Source: CAVYEM01 sp963767635
Lineage (GTDB): Bacteria; Vulcanimicrobiota; Vulcanimicrobiia; Vulcanimicrobiales; Vulcanimicrobiaceae
DNA: 64,000 nt
Reading direction: 5' to 3'
Assembly: GCA_963767635.1 (NCBI GenBank)
Contig: CAVYEM010000001.1
Span: 434,001-498,000, forward strand
The notes under the pieces are model-generated. The model worked only from the letters and a program-made list of their open reading frames with translations. It made no database searches and was not told the DNA's origin. This document shows, in pieces, positions 1-7,764 of this stretch; position 1 is the stretch's first letter; the number at the start of each line of letters is the position of its first letter. The position numbers and the translations under genes were made by a program.

Positions 1-113
1 GCATCGTGGTGCTGATCGACGGTCTTCCGGACGATCCGGCAAATATCTCGGCGGAACATCGGCGCGCGCGCGTGCGCAACGCGCGAAATCTCGAGAAAGC
101 CGCCGCGCGGTGA
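1..113 (+). CDS. nuoG: NADH-quinone oxidoreductase subunit G, C-terminal end (partial)
   Basis: Only the last 36 codons are in the window, read in the frame that starts at base 3 and ends with TGA at 111-113. The tail (…VLIDGLPDDPANISAEHRR…) is not diagnostic by itself. The assignment rests on its GTGA overlap with nuoH, which it normally precedes in complex I operons. NuoG is the large molybdopterin-fold Fe-S subunit of the peripheral arm. The gene is cut by the window edge, so nothing can be said about its domains. Confidence 0.6.
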   Translation, partial: IVVLIDGLPDDPANISAEHRRARVRNARNLEKAAAR

Positions 114-1117
114 GCACCGCGTGGTGGACGCCTGCTGCGGCCCTATGGTGGGTCGTGCTAATCAAATGCGTCGTGCTGCTCTTCGTCGTCATCACGACGT
201 TCGCATACGCGATGCTGTTCGAGCGCAAGATCATGGGGTGGATGCAGCTGCGTCCTGGACCCAATCGCGTCGGGCCGTGGGGATTGCTGCAGCCCGCGGT
301 CGACGCGGTCAAGCTGATCTTGAAGGAAGACCTCACGCCCAAAACGGCGGACCCGCTGATCTACCGTTTGGCGCCGTTTATCTCGCTGCTGACGGCATTT
401 GCGGTGTATGCGGTGATCCCGTTCTCGCAGCCGGCTCCCGGAAATGTCTGGGCGATCGGCGACGTCAACGCCGGAATCTTGTTCGTTTTGGCGCTCACGT
501 CGGTCGGCGTCTACGGCATCTCACTGGGCGGCTGGGCCTCCGGCTCCAAATATCCGTTGCTGGGCAGCGTGCGCGCGACTGCGCAGATGATCAGTTACGA
601 GCTCGCGATGTCCATGTCGTTCGTCGGCGTGCTGATTTTGGCCGGCACCACGTCGTTGGTCGGCATCGTGAACGGACAAGCCCGGTTGTGGTATTTCATT
701 CCGCAGTTCGTCGGCTTTGCGATCTACGTTATCACTGCCGTTGCGGAAACCAATCGCGCGCCGTTCGATCTGGTCGAAGCGGATGCTGAATTAGTCGGCG
801 GATTCAATACCGAGTACTCGGGACTGCGTTTCGGCTTATTCTTCATCGCGGAGTACATCAACATGCTCACGGTCTCGTGCATCGCGACCTTGCTGTTCAT
901 GGGCGGGTGGAACGCGATCGGGGGACTGACGATGATCCCAGGCATCGTGTGGTTTCTCGCCAAAGTCGCGCTGTTCATGTTTTTTTACATCTGGTTGCGC
1001 TCGACGTTTCCGCGCTTTAGGTACGACCGCTTGATGGCGTTCGGGTGGAAAGTGCTGCTGCCGGTCGCGACGGTCAATCTCATCGTGACGGCCGTCATCG
1101 TCGCGGTCACGGGATAG
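110..1117 (+). CDS. nuoH: NADH-quinone oxidoreductase subunit H
   Basis: This 335-residue membrane subunit of complex I sits at the junction of the peripheral and membrane arms and forms part of the quinone site. Family signatures are visible: KIMGWMQLRPGPNRVGP near residue 40, GWASGSKYPLLGSVRATAQM near 143, and AETNRAPFDLVEADAELVGG near 212, the acidic loop lining the quinone channel. About eight hydrophobic segments and a normal length support an intact protein. The GTG start overlaps the nuoG stop (GTGA), so translation is probably coupled. nuoI follows 14 bases later. Confidence 0.97.
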   Translation: MSTAWWTPAAALWWVVLIKCVVLLFVVITTFAYAMLFERKIMGWMQLRPGPNRVGPWGLLQPAVDAVKLILKEDLTPKTADPLIYRLAPFISLLTAFAVYAVIPFSQPAPGNVWAIGDVNAGILFVLALTSVGVYGISLGGWASGSKYPLLGSVRATAQMISYELAMSMSFVGVLILAGTTSLVGIVNGQARLWYFIPQFVGFAIYVITAVAETNRAPFDLVEADAELVGGFNTEYSGLRFGLFFIAEYINMLTVSCIATLLFMGGWNAIGGLTMIPGIVWFLAKVALFMFFYIWLRSTFPRFRYDRLMAFGWKVLLPVATVNLIVTAVIVAVTG

Positions 1118-1131
1118 GGCAAAGATTTCGC

Positions 1132-1734
1132 ATGGCTCGTAAGAATCTGTATAACGTCGGCGCGCTGCTTGCAGGACTGGCCGTGACGTTCAAGTTCATG
1201 TTTACGAAAAAGCCGACGATCCAGTATCCGTCGGAGAAGAAGAAACACGCTCCGCGGTTTCATGGGCTTCACGAACTTCGCCGCTACGCCGACGGCAAAG
1301 AACGCTGCATCGGCTGCGAGCTCTGTTCCAGCGTTTGTCCGGCGAATGCCATTACGGTGATCGGCGCCGAGAACACGCCGGACGACCGGCGCTCGCCGGG
1401 AGAGCGCTACGCGGCGCGGTACGAGATCGACGAGCTGCGCTGCATTTTTTGCGGCATGTGCGAGGAGGCGTGTCCGACGGACGCGATCGTTCTCACGCCG
1501 CGCTTCGAGATGTCCGAATATCGCCGCGGGTCCCTGATCTATGCAAAGGATCGGCTCTTGGTGCCGCCGGAAGCCGGCGTCGGAACGGCGCCCGACGATC
1601 GCCCCAACGGCATTCCGTCGGATTTGGGCCGCGTCGCGGAGATCAAGTCCACTTCGGACTGGCGCGAAGGGTACGACGCCACCTGGCGCGGCACGGTGCT
1701 CAAGACGCAGACAAAAGGGCTTGCCGAGGAATGA
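1132..1734 (+). CDS. nuoI: NADH-quinone oxidoreductase subunit I (two 4Fe-4S)
   Basis: This 200-residue ferredoxin-like subunit carries clusters N6a and N6b between NuoG/NuoB and the quinone site. Two complete 4Fe-4S motifs are present: CIGCELCSSVCP (Cys59, 62, 65, 69) and CIFCGMCEEACP (Cys104, 107, 110, 114). I chose the ATG at 1132 because the family begins just before the amphipathic helix NVGALLAGLAVTFKFMF. The open frame runs further upstream, but only antisense to known NuoH coding. Its TGA overlaps the nuoJ ATG (ATGA). Confidence 0.97.
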   Translation: MARKNLYNVGALLAGLAVTFKFMFTKKPTIQYPSEKKKHAPRFHGLHELRRYADGKERCIGCELCSSVCPANAITVIGAENTPDDRRSPGERYAARYEIDELRCIFCGMCEEACPTDAIVLTPRFEMSEYRRGSLIYAKDRLLVPPEAGVGTAPDDRPNGIPSDLGRVAEIKSTSDWREGYDATWRGTVLKTQTKGLAEE

Positions 1735-2336
1735 TCGCGTTTTACATCCTGGCTTTCGTCCTCATCGTCAGCGCGATCTTCGTCGTTACCGCCCAAAAGG
1801 CCGTCTACAGCGTCGTTGGACTGCTCGTGCACTTTGCCGCACTCGCGATCGTGTACTTTTCGCTGTCAGCGGAATTTCTCGCGGTCATTCAAATCATCGT
1901 GTACAGCGGCGCGATTCTCATGCTGTTCGTATTCGTGATCGCGTTGCTTTCCAGCGGCGTCACGCCGTTCAGCGTGGGACCTAACCGCTTGCCGCGCATT
2001 GCGGGACCGGCCGTATTCGGGGTCCTCGTCATCCTCGGATTTCTGATCTTCGCCGTCGCGCACGTTCCGACCGGTCATCCGTCGCAACCACTGGGGCGGT
2101 CAGTCGCGGGACCGGTAGGCTCGGCCAACGTTTTCGGCTCCGTGAGCGATTTCGGCAGGGCACTGTTCACGACGAATCTGCTGCCGTTCGAGATCACGGC
2201 GTTCATTTTGATGGTTGCGGTCATCGGCGTGATTTTACTCGCGGGCGATGCCGCTCCGCACGTTCCCACGCGGAAACGCGCGCGTCTGGTGGAACGCGAA
2301 ATGCGTGAGGCGATCTTGCGCGCAGGCGAGGAATAG
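1731..2336 (+). CDS. nuoJ: NADH-quinone oxidoreductase subunit J
   Basis: This 201-residue membrane subunit of the complex I proton-pumping arm has five hydrophobic segments. The conserved IYSGAILMLFVFVI-type segment appears as IIVYSGAILMLFVFVIALL near residue 60. The ATG at 1731 overlaps the nuoI stop by four bases. The frame is open for a long way upstream inside nuoI, which is a shadow; the start at MIAFYILAF matches the family. nuoK begins three bases after the stop. Confidence 0.95.
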   Translation: MIAFYILAFVLIVSAIFVVTAQKAVYSVVGLLVHFAALAIVYFSLSAEFLAVIQIIVYSGAILMLFVFVIALLSSGVTPFSVGPNRLPRIAGPAVFGVLVILGFLIFAVAHVPTGHPSQPLGRSVAGPVGSANVFGSVSDFGRALFTTNLLPFEITAFILMVAVIGVILLAGDAAPHVPTRKRARLVEREMREAILRAGEE

Positions 2337-2339
2337 CGC

Positions 2340-2663
2340 ATGCCGCACGAAGGCCTTCTGCCCGTCGCGCTGGTGAACTACATCAGCCTATCGCTGGTGA
2401 TATTCGCCGTTGGCGTAGCGGGCGTGCTGCTCAGGCGCAATCCGCTCATCATGCTCATGAGCATCGAGTTGATGTGGAACGCGGCAAACCTGCTGTTTCT
2501 CGCATTCGCGCGCGCATGGCTGAATAACGACGGGCACATCTTTGCCTTTCTCGTCATTACGGTGGCCGCGGCCGAAGCGGCGATCGGCTTGGCGATCATC
2601 GTGGCCGTGTTTCGGAGCACGCCCAATGTCGACGTCGACGAAGTGGCTTTGATGAAAGGATGA
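2340..2663 (+). CDS. nuoK: NADH-quinone oxidoreductase subunit K
   Basis: This 107-residue, three-helix antiporter-like subunit of complex I shows the family pattern IMLMSIELMWNAANLLFLAF (residues ~37-56, with the conserved Glu in helix 2) and VITVAAAEAAIGLAIIVAVFR (helix 3, conserved Glu). Length is typical. It ends immediately before repeat array 1, so the normal close nuoK-nuoL junction is broken by about 1.1 kb. Confidence 0.96.
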   Translation: MPHEGLLPVALVNYISLSLVIFAVGVAGVLLRRNPLIMLMSIELMWNAANLLFLAFARAWLNNDGHIFAFLVITVAAAEAAIGLAIIVAVFRSTPNVDVDEVALMKG

Positions 2664-2691
2664 CTGCGCGTGCGTTCGCTGCGGGGCTATG

Positions 2692-3688
2692 CCACCCTGA
2701 GCTTGTCGAAGGGTCGTCGCTTTGGCTTCGCTCAGCCATGGTTCGACAAGCTCACCATGACAAATTTTGTCACCCTGAGCTTGTCGAAGGGCTATGTCAC
2801 CCTGAGCTTGTCGAAGGGCTATGTCACCCTGAGCTTGTCGAAGGGCTATGTCACCCTGAGCTTGTCGAAGGGTCGGCGCTTCGGCTTCGCTCAGCCATGG
2901 TTCGACAAGCTCACCATGACAAATTTTGTCACCCTGAGCTTGTCGAAGGGCTATGTCACACTGAGCTTGTCGAAGGGCTATGTCACCCTGAGCTTGTCGA
3001 AGGGTCGGCGCTTCGGCTTCGCTCAGCCATGGTTCGACAAGCTCACCATGATAAATTTTGTCACCCGCTTCGGCTTCGCTCAGCCATGGTTCGACAAGCT
3101 CATCATGACAAATTTTGTCACCCGCTTCGGCTTCGCTCAGCCATGGTTCGACAAGCTCACCATGACAAATTTTGTCACCCGCTTCGACTTCCCTCCGCCA
3201 TGGTTCGACAAGGCTTCACCATGACAAATTTTGTCACCCGCTTTCGACTTCACTCAGCCATGGTTCGACAAGCTCACCATGACAAATTTTGTCACCCGCT
3301 TCGACTTCGCTCAGCCATGGTTCGACAAGCTCACCATGACAAATTTTGTCACCCGCTTCGACTTCGCTCCGCCATGGTTCGACAGTCACCATGACAAATT
3401 TTGTCACCGTTTCGACAGCTCACCATGACAAATTTTGTCACTCGCTTCGACTTCGCTCAGCCATGGTTCGACAAGCTCACCACGAAAAATTTTGTCAGTC
3501 GCTTAGGCTTCACTCAGCCATGGTTCGACAAGCTCACCATGACAAATTTTGTCACCCGCTTCGACTTCGCTCCGCCATGGTTCGACAAGCTCACCATGAC
3601 AAGTTTTGTCACCCGCTTCGGCTTCGCTCAGCCATGGTTCGACGAGCTCACCATGACAAATTTTGTCACCCTGAGCTTGTCGAAGGGC
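2692..3688 (+). repeat. REP-like repeat array 1 between nuoK and nuoL
   Basis: About 1 kb of tandem repeats with no credible gene. The first part holds 27-bp units built on CCCTGAGCTTGTCGAAGGG plus a CTATGTCA-type joint. The second part is a 57-bp unit repeated roughly ten times: GACAAATTTTGTC (a palindrome with 6-bp arms), a CGCTTCGACTTCGCTCAGC arm, CCATGG, then TTCGACAAGCTCACCAT. All units are variants of the widespread CCTTCGACAAGCTCAGG family. Because 27 and 57 are multiples of three, long low-complexity frames exist on the plus strand, but none has a convincing ribosome-binding site or non-repeat sequence. Single-base differences between units indicate some age. Confidence 0.95.
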
Positions 3689-3796
3689 GCTACGGCGCAC
3701 CTTTGCGGAAACGAGTTTTGAAGCGAACGTTCTGTCCCGCGCAAAAATGTCGCACTTTACGGAGATAAAAAACTTGAACGACCGCGGAGTGACTGC

Positions 3797-5794
3797 GTGA
3801 GTCAGCACCAAATGGGAATCGACGGGAGTTATCCCGTCCTGTTCGTCATCTGGCTGCTGCCGCTGCTTGGCGCGGTGTTGTGCTGGGCGTTTGGACCCCA
3901 GCTCAAGCGGATGTCGGGTGTCGTCGGCAGCGCGTTGGTGGGGTGCTCCTTCGTGGCAACCGTGGCCGCGTGGGGGCTGGCAATGCAGCAGAGCGGCTCC
4001 GTGCTGGGCGCTCACCAGCACCTGTTCACATGGCTGGCAGGCTTCGATTTTGGCTTGCTGCTGGATCCGCTCTCTCTCATTTGGCTACTGATCATCACCG
4101 GCGTGGGGTTTTTGATCCACTTGTACTCGATCGGCTACATGTGGACCGATGCCGCGAGCGCGCGCTTCTTCGCTTACATGAACTTCTTCGTTTTCGCGAT
4201 GGTCACGCTCGTGCTTTCCGATAACTTCGTCGGCCTGCTCGTGGGTTGGGGTTTGGTCGGTCTGGCATCGTACTTTCTCATCGGGTTCTGGTTCTTCAAG
4301 CCGTCCGCCGTCGCGGCGGCACGCAAGGCCTTCGTCATCAACGTCGTGGGCGACGTCGGCATTATGTTTGCCATCTTCATCATGTTTTCGCGCGTCGGAT
4401 CGCTTACGTTCGCGAACGTCTTCGCCAATCCGCACGCGCTGGATCCGTGGCTGTTTTGGACGTGCGTTTTTCTGTTCATCGGCGCGGCCGCCAAGTCGGC
4501 GCAGATTCCCCTGCACACGTGGCTGCCCGACGCGATGGAAGGCCCCACGCCGGTTTCCGCGCTGATCCACGCCGCGACGATGGTCACCGCGGGCGTGTAT
4601 CTGGTGGCGCGCTGCGCGCCGCTTTGGAGCGCTTCTCACGACGCGCAAACGTTGGTGGGAACGGTGGGCTGCCTGACCGCGCTAATCGGTGCGACGCTCG
4701 GCGTAGCGCAATGGGATATCAAGCGCATCCTCGCGTATTCGACGATGTCGCAGATCGGCTACATGATCATGGGCGTGGGCGTGGGCGCGTATACCGCCGG
4801 GGTCGCGCACTTTTTCACCCACGCGTTCTTTAAAGCATGTTTGTTCTTGGGATCGGGAATCGTCATTCACGAGCTTGCGGACGAGCAAGACATTCGCCGC
4901 ATGGGCGGCATGCGCACGCGCACGCCGGTGGCTTTTTGGGCCATGGGCGCCGCAGTGCTGGCGATCAGCGGCGTACCGGGATTCTCTGGCTATTTCAGCA
5001 AGGATCAAGTCATCTTCGGCGCACTCGAACACGGATACACGTGGATGTGGGCGGTCGCGCTGATTACGGCCGCCATCACGGCGTACTACATGTTCCGCTT
5101 GTTTTTTGTGACGTTTTTTGGCGCGCACCGCGGGGATATCGAGCCGGCTGCGCTTGGAATCGCGAGCGGCGTCGCGGGTTCTTCGGCCGCGATCGCGCAC
5201 GAAACGCACGAGCCGCATGCGGAAGGCGACGCAACGCACGCGCACGCGCCTGCTTGGCTGATGGCGCTGCCGGTGGCAATCTTGGGATTTTTCTCGTTCG
5301 CCGCCGGATACATCATGATCGGTCCCGCCTCGCCGTGGGCACGCTTCTTCGCGAGCTCGTTTCCGCGCGAAACGCTTCCGCCGACGACGATTAGTGAAGG
5401 GATTACCACCGGTCTAGCCGTCGTCATGCTGCTGGCCGGCTTCGGTTTGGCATACGCGCGCTACATGACGCGCGAGGCGCTCGCGCACGCGCCCGAGCGC
5501 CTCAAACGCGAGAGTGAAGAATTGCCCAAAGTTCTGGTGCGCCTCTATTATTTCGACGACTTCATCGAGGGCGCGTTCGTCCGACCGGCGCAGCAACTCG
5601 GCATGTTTTTCGGGCGCTGGCTGGACCCGCACGTAATCGACGGAGTCGTGCGCGAGATCGTGATAACCAATCGCGTGCTGGGCGGAACGATGCGCGCGTT
5701 CCAAACCGGTTTGCTGCGGGCCTATGCGCTGGTGATCGTGTTCGGAGCTGCGGCATTTGCCGTGTACTATGCGGTGGAAGGATCGCTGCGCTGA
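3797..5794 (+). CDS. nuoL: NADH-quinone oxidoreductase subunit L
   Basis: This 665-residue antiporter-like subunit sits at the distal end of the complex I membrane arm. Core signatures are present: WGLVGLASYFLIGFW near residue 150, HTWLPDAMEGPTPVSALIHA near 240, and DIKRILAYSTMSQIGYM near 307. A long C-terminal region carries the lateral amphipathic helix. The GTG at 3797 is preferred because GGAG lies 8 bases upstream; an ATG five codons later is the alternative. The gene follows array 1 and overlaps nuoM by one base (TGATGG). A His-rich loop (HETHEPHAEGDATHAHAP, near residue 470) is a local oddity. Confidence 0.97.
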   Translation: MSQHQMGIDGSYPVLFVIWLLPLLGAVLCWAFGPQLKRMSGVVGSALVGCSFVATVAAWGLAMQQSGSVLGAHQHLFTWLAGFDFGLLLDPLSLIWLLIITGVGFLIHLYSIGYMWTDAASARFFAYMNFFVFAMVTLVLSDNFVGLLVGWGLVGLASYFLIGFWFFKPSAVAAARKAFVINVVGDVGIMFAIFIMFSRVGSLTFANVFANPHALDPWLFWTCVFLFIGAAAKSAQIPLHTWLPDAMEGPTPVSALIHAATMVTAGVYLVARCAPLWSASHDAQTLVGTVGCLTALIGATLGVAQWDIKRILAYSTMSQIGYMIMGVGVGAYTAGVAHFFTHAFFKACLFLGSGIVIHELADEQDIRRMGGMRTRTPVAFWAMGAAVLAISGVPGFSGYFSKDQVIFGALEHGYTWMWAVALITAAITAYYMFRLFFVTFFGAHRGDIEPAALGIASGVAGSSAAIAHETHEPHAEGDATHAHAPAWLMALPVAILGFFSFAAGYIMIGPASPWARFFASSFPRETLPPTTISEGITTGLAVVMLLAGFGLAYARYMTREALAHAPERLKRESEELPKVLVRLYYFDDFIEGAFVRPAQQLGMFFGRWLDPHVIDGVVREIVITNRVLGGTMRAFQTGLLRAYALVIVFGAAAFAVYYAVEGSLR

Positions 5795-7764
5795 TGGCGC
5801 TCGTACTCATCCTGCTGCCGATCGTCGTGGGCTGCGCGCTCTTTTTCATACCGCGCACGGATCGCCGGCTCAGCCGCACGATCGGCTGCATCGTCGCAGC
5901 GGTAACATTCTTCTTACCGCTCGCTATTGGAAGCGACGGCACCTTCGCGGGGCATTGGCTTTCGCGTCCGTTTATCGCGTCGCTGCACTTTGCGTGGGGC
6001 GGCCTCTCGCTGTGGCTCGTGCTGCTGCTGGCGCTGTGCACGTTTTGCGCCGTGCTGGCGACCAACATGGCGCAGACGCGCACGATGGTGGCGCTGCTCC
6101 TCATGCTCGAAGGCACGATGATGGGCCTGTTCACCGCGCGTGACATCTTGGCGTTCGCGCTGTTTTGGGATCTGATGCTCATTCCGCCGTTTTTCGCGCT
6201 GGTAGGCTGGGGCGAGCATCGGGAAACGGCGTGGCGCTATCTGATCTATAATTTTTCGGGCGGTCTGCTGCTGCTGCTTGCAACGGCGGCATTCGGCGTC
6301 ATCTATGGGTCGACCGACGTGATTGGCACGAGCGCTCACCCGCTGATCGGCGGGTGGGCCGCATGGATCTTCGCCGGCTTCGCCGTCGCGTTCGCCGTGA
6401 AGACACCGCTGTTTCCATTGCATACGTGGATGCCGGCGACGTACGTCGATTCGCCGCCGGCCATGGTCAGCGTCGTGAGTTCCGTTCAGTCCAAAGCCGG
6501 CCTGTATGGACTGCTGGTGATCACGCTGCCCTTTATGCCGTCCGCGATGATGCAGTGGAGGTGGATTTTCATCGTCGCCGCGCTGGTGTCGCTGCTGTAC
6601 GGTGCGTTCATCGCGCTGGTGCAGACGGACTCTAAGCGCATCGTGGCCTATTCCTCGCTCTCGCACTTGGGCCTCATCGTGCTGGCGATATTCAGCTTCA
6701 ATCCCGTCGCGCTGCAGGGCGCAGTCGTGTACATCATTGCGCATGGCCTCTTCAGCGCAGCGCTCTTTTTGGTTTTGGGATATATCGAGCAGCGCGAGGA
6801 CACGCGCTCCCTGACGCGCCTGGGCGGCCTTGGCAGAGCCAATCCGATGCTGGCGGGCGCGTTCACAATTGCGGCGCTCGCTGCCCTGGGGCTGCCGGGT
6901 TTGGCGGGATTCGTCGGCGAGCTCGTCATTTTGAGCGGCGTCTTCAAAAGCGGATACTTCTGGCCCGCGCTGATTGCGCTCATTCCGATCGTTATTGCGT
7001 CTGCGTACATGCTGCGCTTGCTGCAGGACGTCATCAACGGTCCGCCGGTCAACGACATTCCGCAGCGCCGCGATCTGACGTGGCTCGAAGGTTTGGCGAT
7101 AGCTCCGCTGCTGGCAGCGCTCGTGATCGTGGGCGTGTATCCCCATGCGTTGACCAGCACGGTGGCCCTTCGACAGGCTCAGGGTGACAAAACCCTTGGA
7201 CAGGCTCAGGGTGACATAACCCTTCGGCAGGCTCAGGGTGACATAACCCTTCGGCAGGCTCAGGGTGACATAACCCTTCGAGAGGCTCAGGGTGACATAG
7301 CCCTTCGAGAGGCTCAGGGTGACATAGCCCTTCGACAGGCTCAGGGTGACAAAACCCTTCGACAGGCTCAGGGTGACATAGCCCTTCGACAGGCTCAGGG
7401 TGACATAGCCCTTCGACAGGCTCAGGGTGACATAGCCCTTCGACAGGCTCAGGGTGACATAGCCCTTCGACAGGCTCAGGGTGACATAGCCCTTCGACAG
7501 GCTCAGGGTGACATAACCCTTCGGCAGGCTCAGGGTGACATAACCCTTCGGCAGGCTCAGGGTGACAAGACCCTTCGACAAGCTCAGGATGACATAACCC
7601 GTCGGCAGGCTCAGGGTGACAAAACCCTTCGACAGGCTCAGGGTGACAAAACCCTTCAACAGGCTCAGGGTGACAAAACCCTTCGACAGGCTCAGGGTGA
7701 CAAAACCCTTCGACAGGCTCAGGGTGACATAGAACAAGCTCCGGATGACAACCGTGATCGTTAA
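5794..7764 (+). CDS. nuoM: NADH-quinone oxidoreductase subunit M with repeat-encoded tail
   Basis: Residues 1 to about 457 are a standard antiporter-like complex I subunit: DLMLIPPFFALVGWG, VKTPLFPLHTWMPATYVDSP, and the KRIVAYSSLSHLG segment. After HALTSTV the frame enters repeat array 2 and encodes 21 copies of a 9-residue unit (ALRQAQGDI / TLRQAQGDK), then EQAPDDNRDR and a stop. The normal family C-terminus (about 30 more residues) has been replaced. The unit is 27 bp long, so the frame stays open. The tail is polar, Gln/Asp/Arg-rich and predicted cytoplasmic or disordered. The last 20 bases overlap nuoN. Whether the tail is translated and tolerated is unknown. Confidence 0.93.
   Translation: MALVLILLPIVVGCALFFIPRTDRRLSRTIGCIVAAVTFFLPLAIGSDGTFAGHWLSRPFIASLHFAWGGLSLWLVLLLALCTFCAVLATNMAQTRTMVALLLMLEGTMMGLFTARDILAFALFWDLMLIPPFFALVGWGEHRETAWRYLIYNFSGGLLLLLATAAFGVIYGSTDVIGTSAHPLIGGWAAWIFAGFAVAFAVKTPLFPLHTWMPATYVDSPPAMVSVVSSVQSKAGLYGLLVITLPFMPSAMMQWRWIFIVAALVSLLYGAFIALVQTDSKRIVAYSSLSHLGLIVLAIFSFNPVALQGAVVYIIAHGLFSAALFLVLGYIEQREDTRSLTRLGGLGRANPMLAGAFTIAALAALGLPGLAGFVGELVILSGVFKSGYFWPALIALIPIVIASAYMLRLLQDVINGPPVNDIPQRRDLTWLEGLAIAPLLAALVIVGVYPHALTSTVALRQAQGDKTLGQAQGDITLRQAQGDITLRQAQGDITLREAQGDIALREAQGDIALRQAQGDKTLRQAQGDIALRQAQGDIALRQAQGDIALRQAQGDIALRQAQGDIALRQAQGDITLRQAQGDITLRQAQGDKTLRQAQDDITRRQAQGDKTLRQAQGDKTLQQAQGDKTLRQAQGDKTLRQAQGDIEQAPDDNRDR
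7165..7731 (+). repeat. Repeat array 2: 21 x 27 bp inside the 3' end of nuoM
   Basis: Twenty-one contiguous units of CCCTTCGACAGGCTCAGGG plus TGACAAAA or TGACATAG, each exactly 27 bp. The units lie in the opposite orientation to those of array 1 and mostly carry the CAGG variant rather than CAAG. A few single-base variants occur (for example GGACAGG, GAGAGGC, GGCAGGC). Unit length and base content keep the nuoM frame open throughout. There are no unique spacers, so this is not a CRISPR array. Confidence 0.97.

Noticed and set aside
2660..3768. Several long plus- and minus-strand open frames across repeat array 1
   Set aside because: They consist only of translated repeats (unit lengths are multiples of three), lack non-repeat sequence and convincing start signals, and overlap each other.
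2692..7731. Possible CRISPR arrays
   Set aside because: Units are contiguous with no unique spacers of regular length, no cas genes are nearby, and the motif belongs to the dispersed CCTTCGAC…GCTCAGG family.
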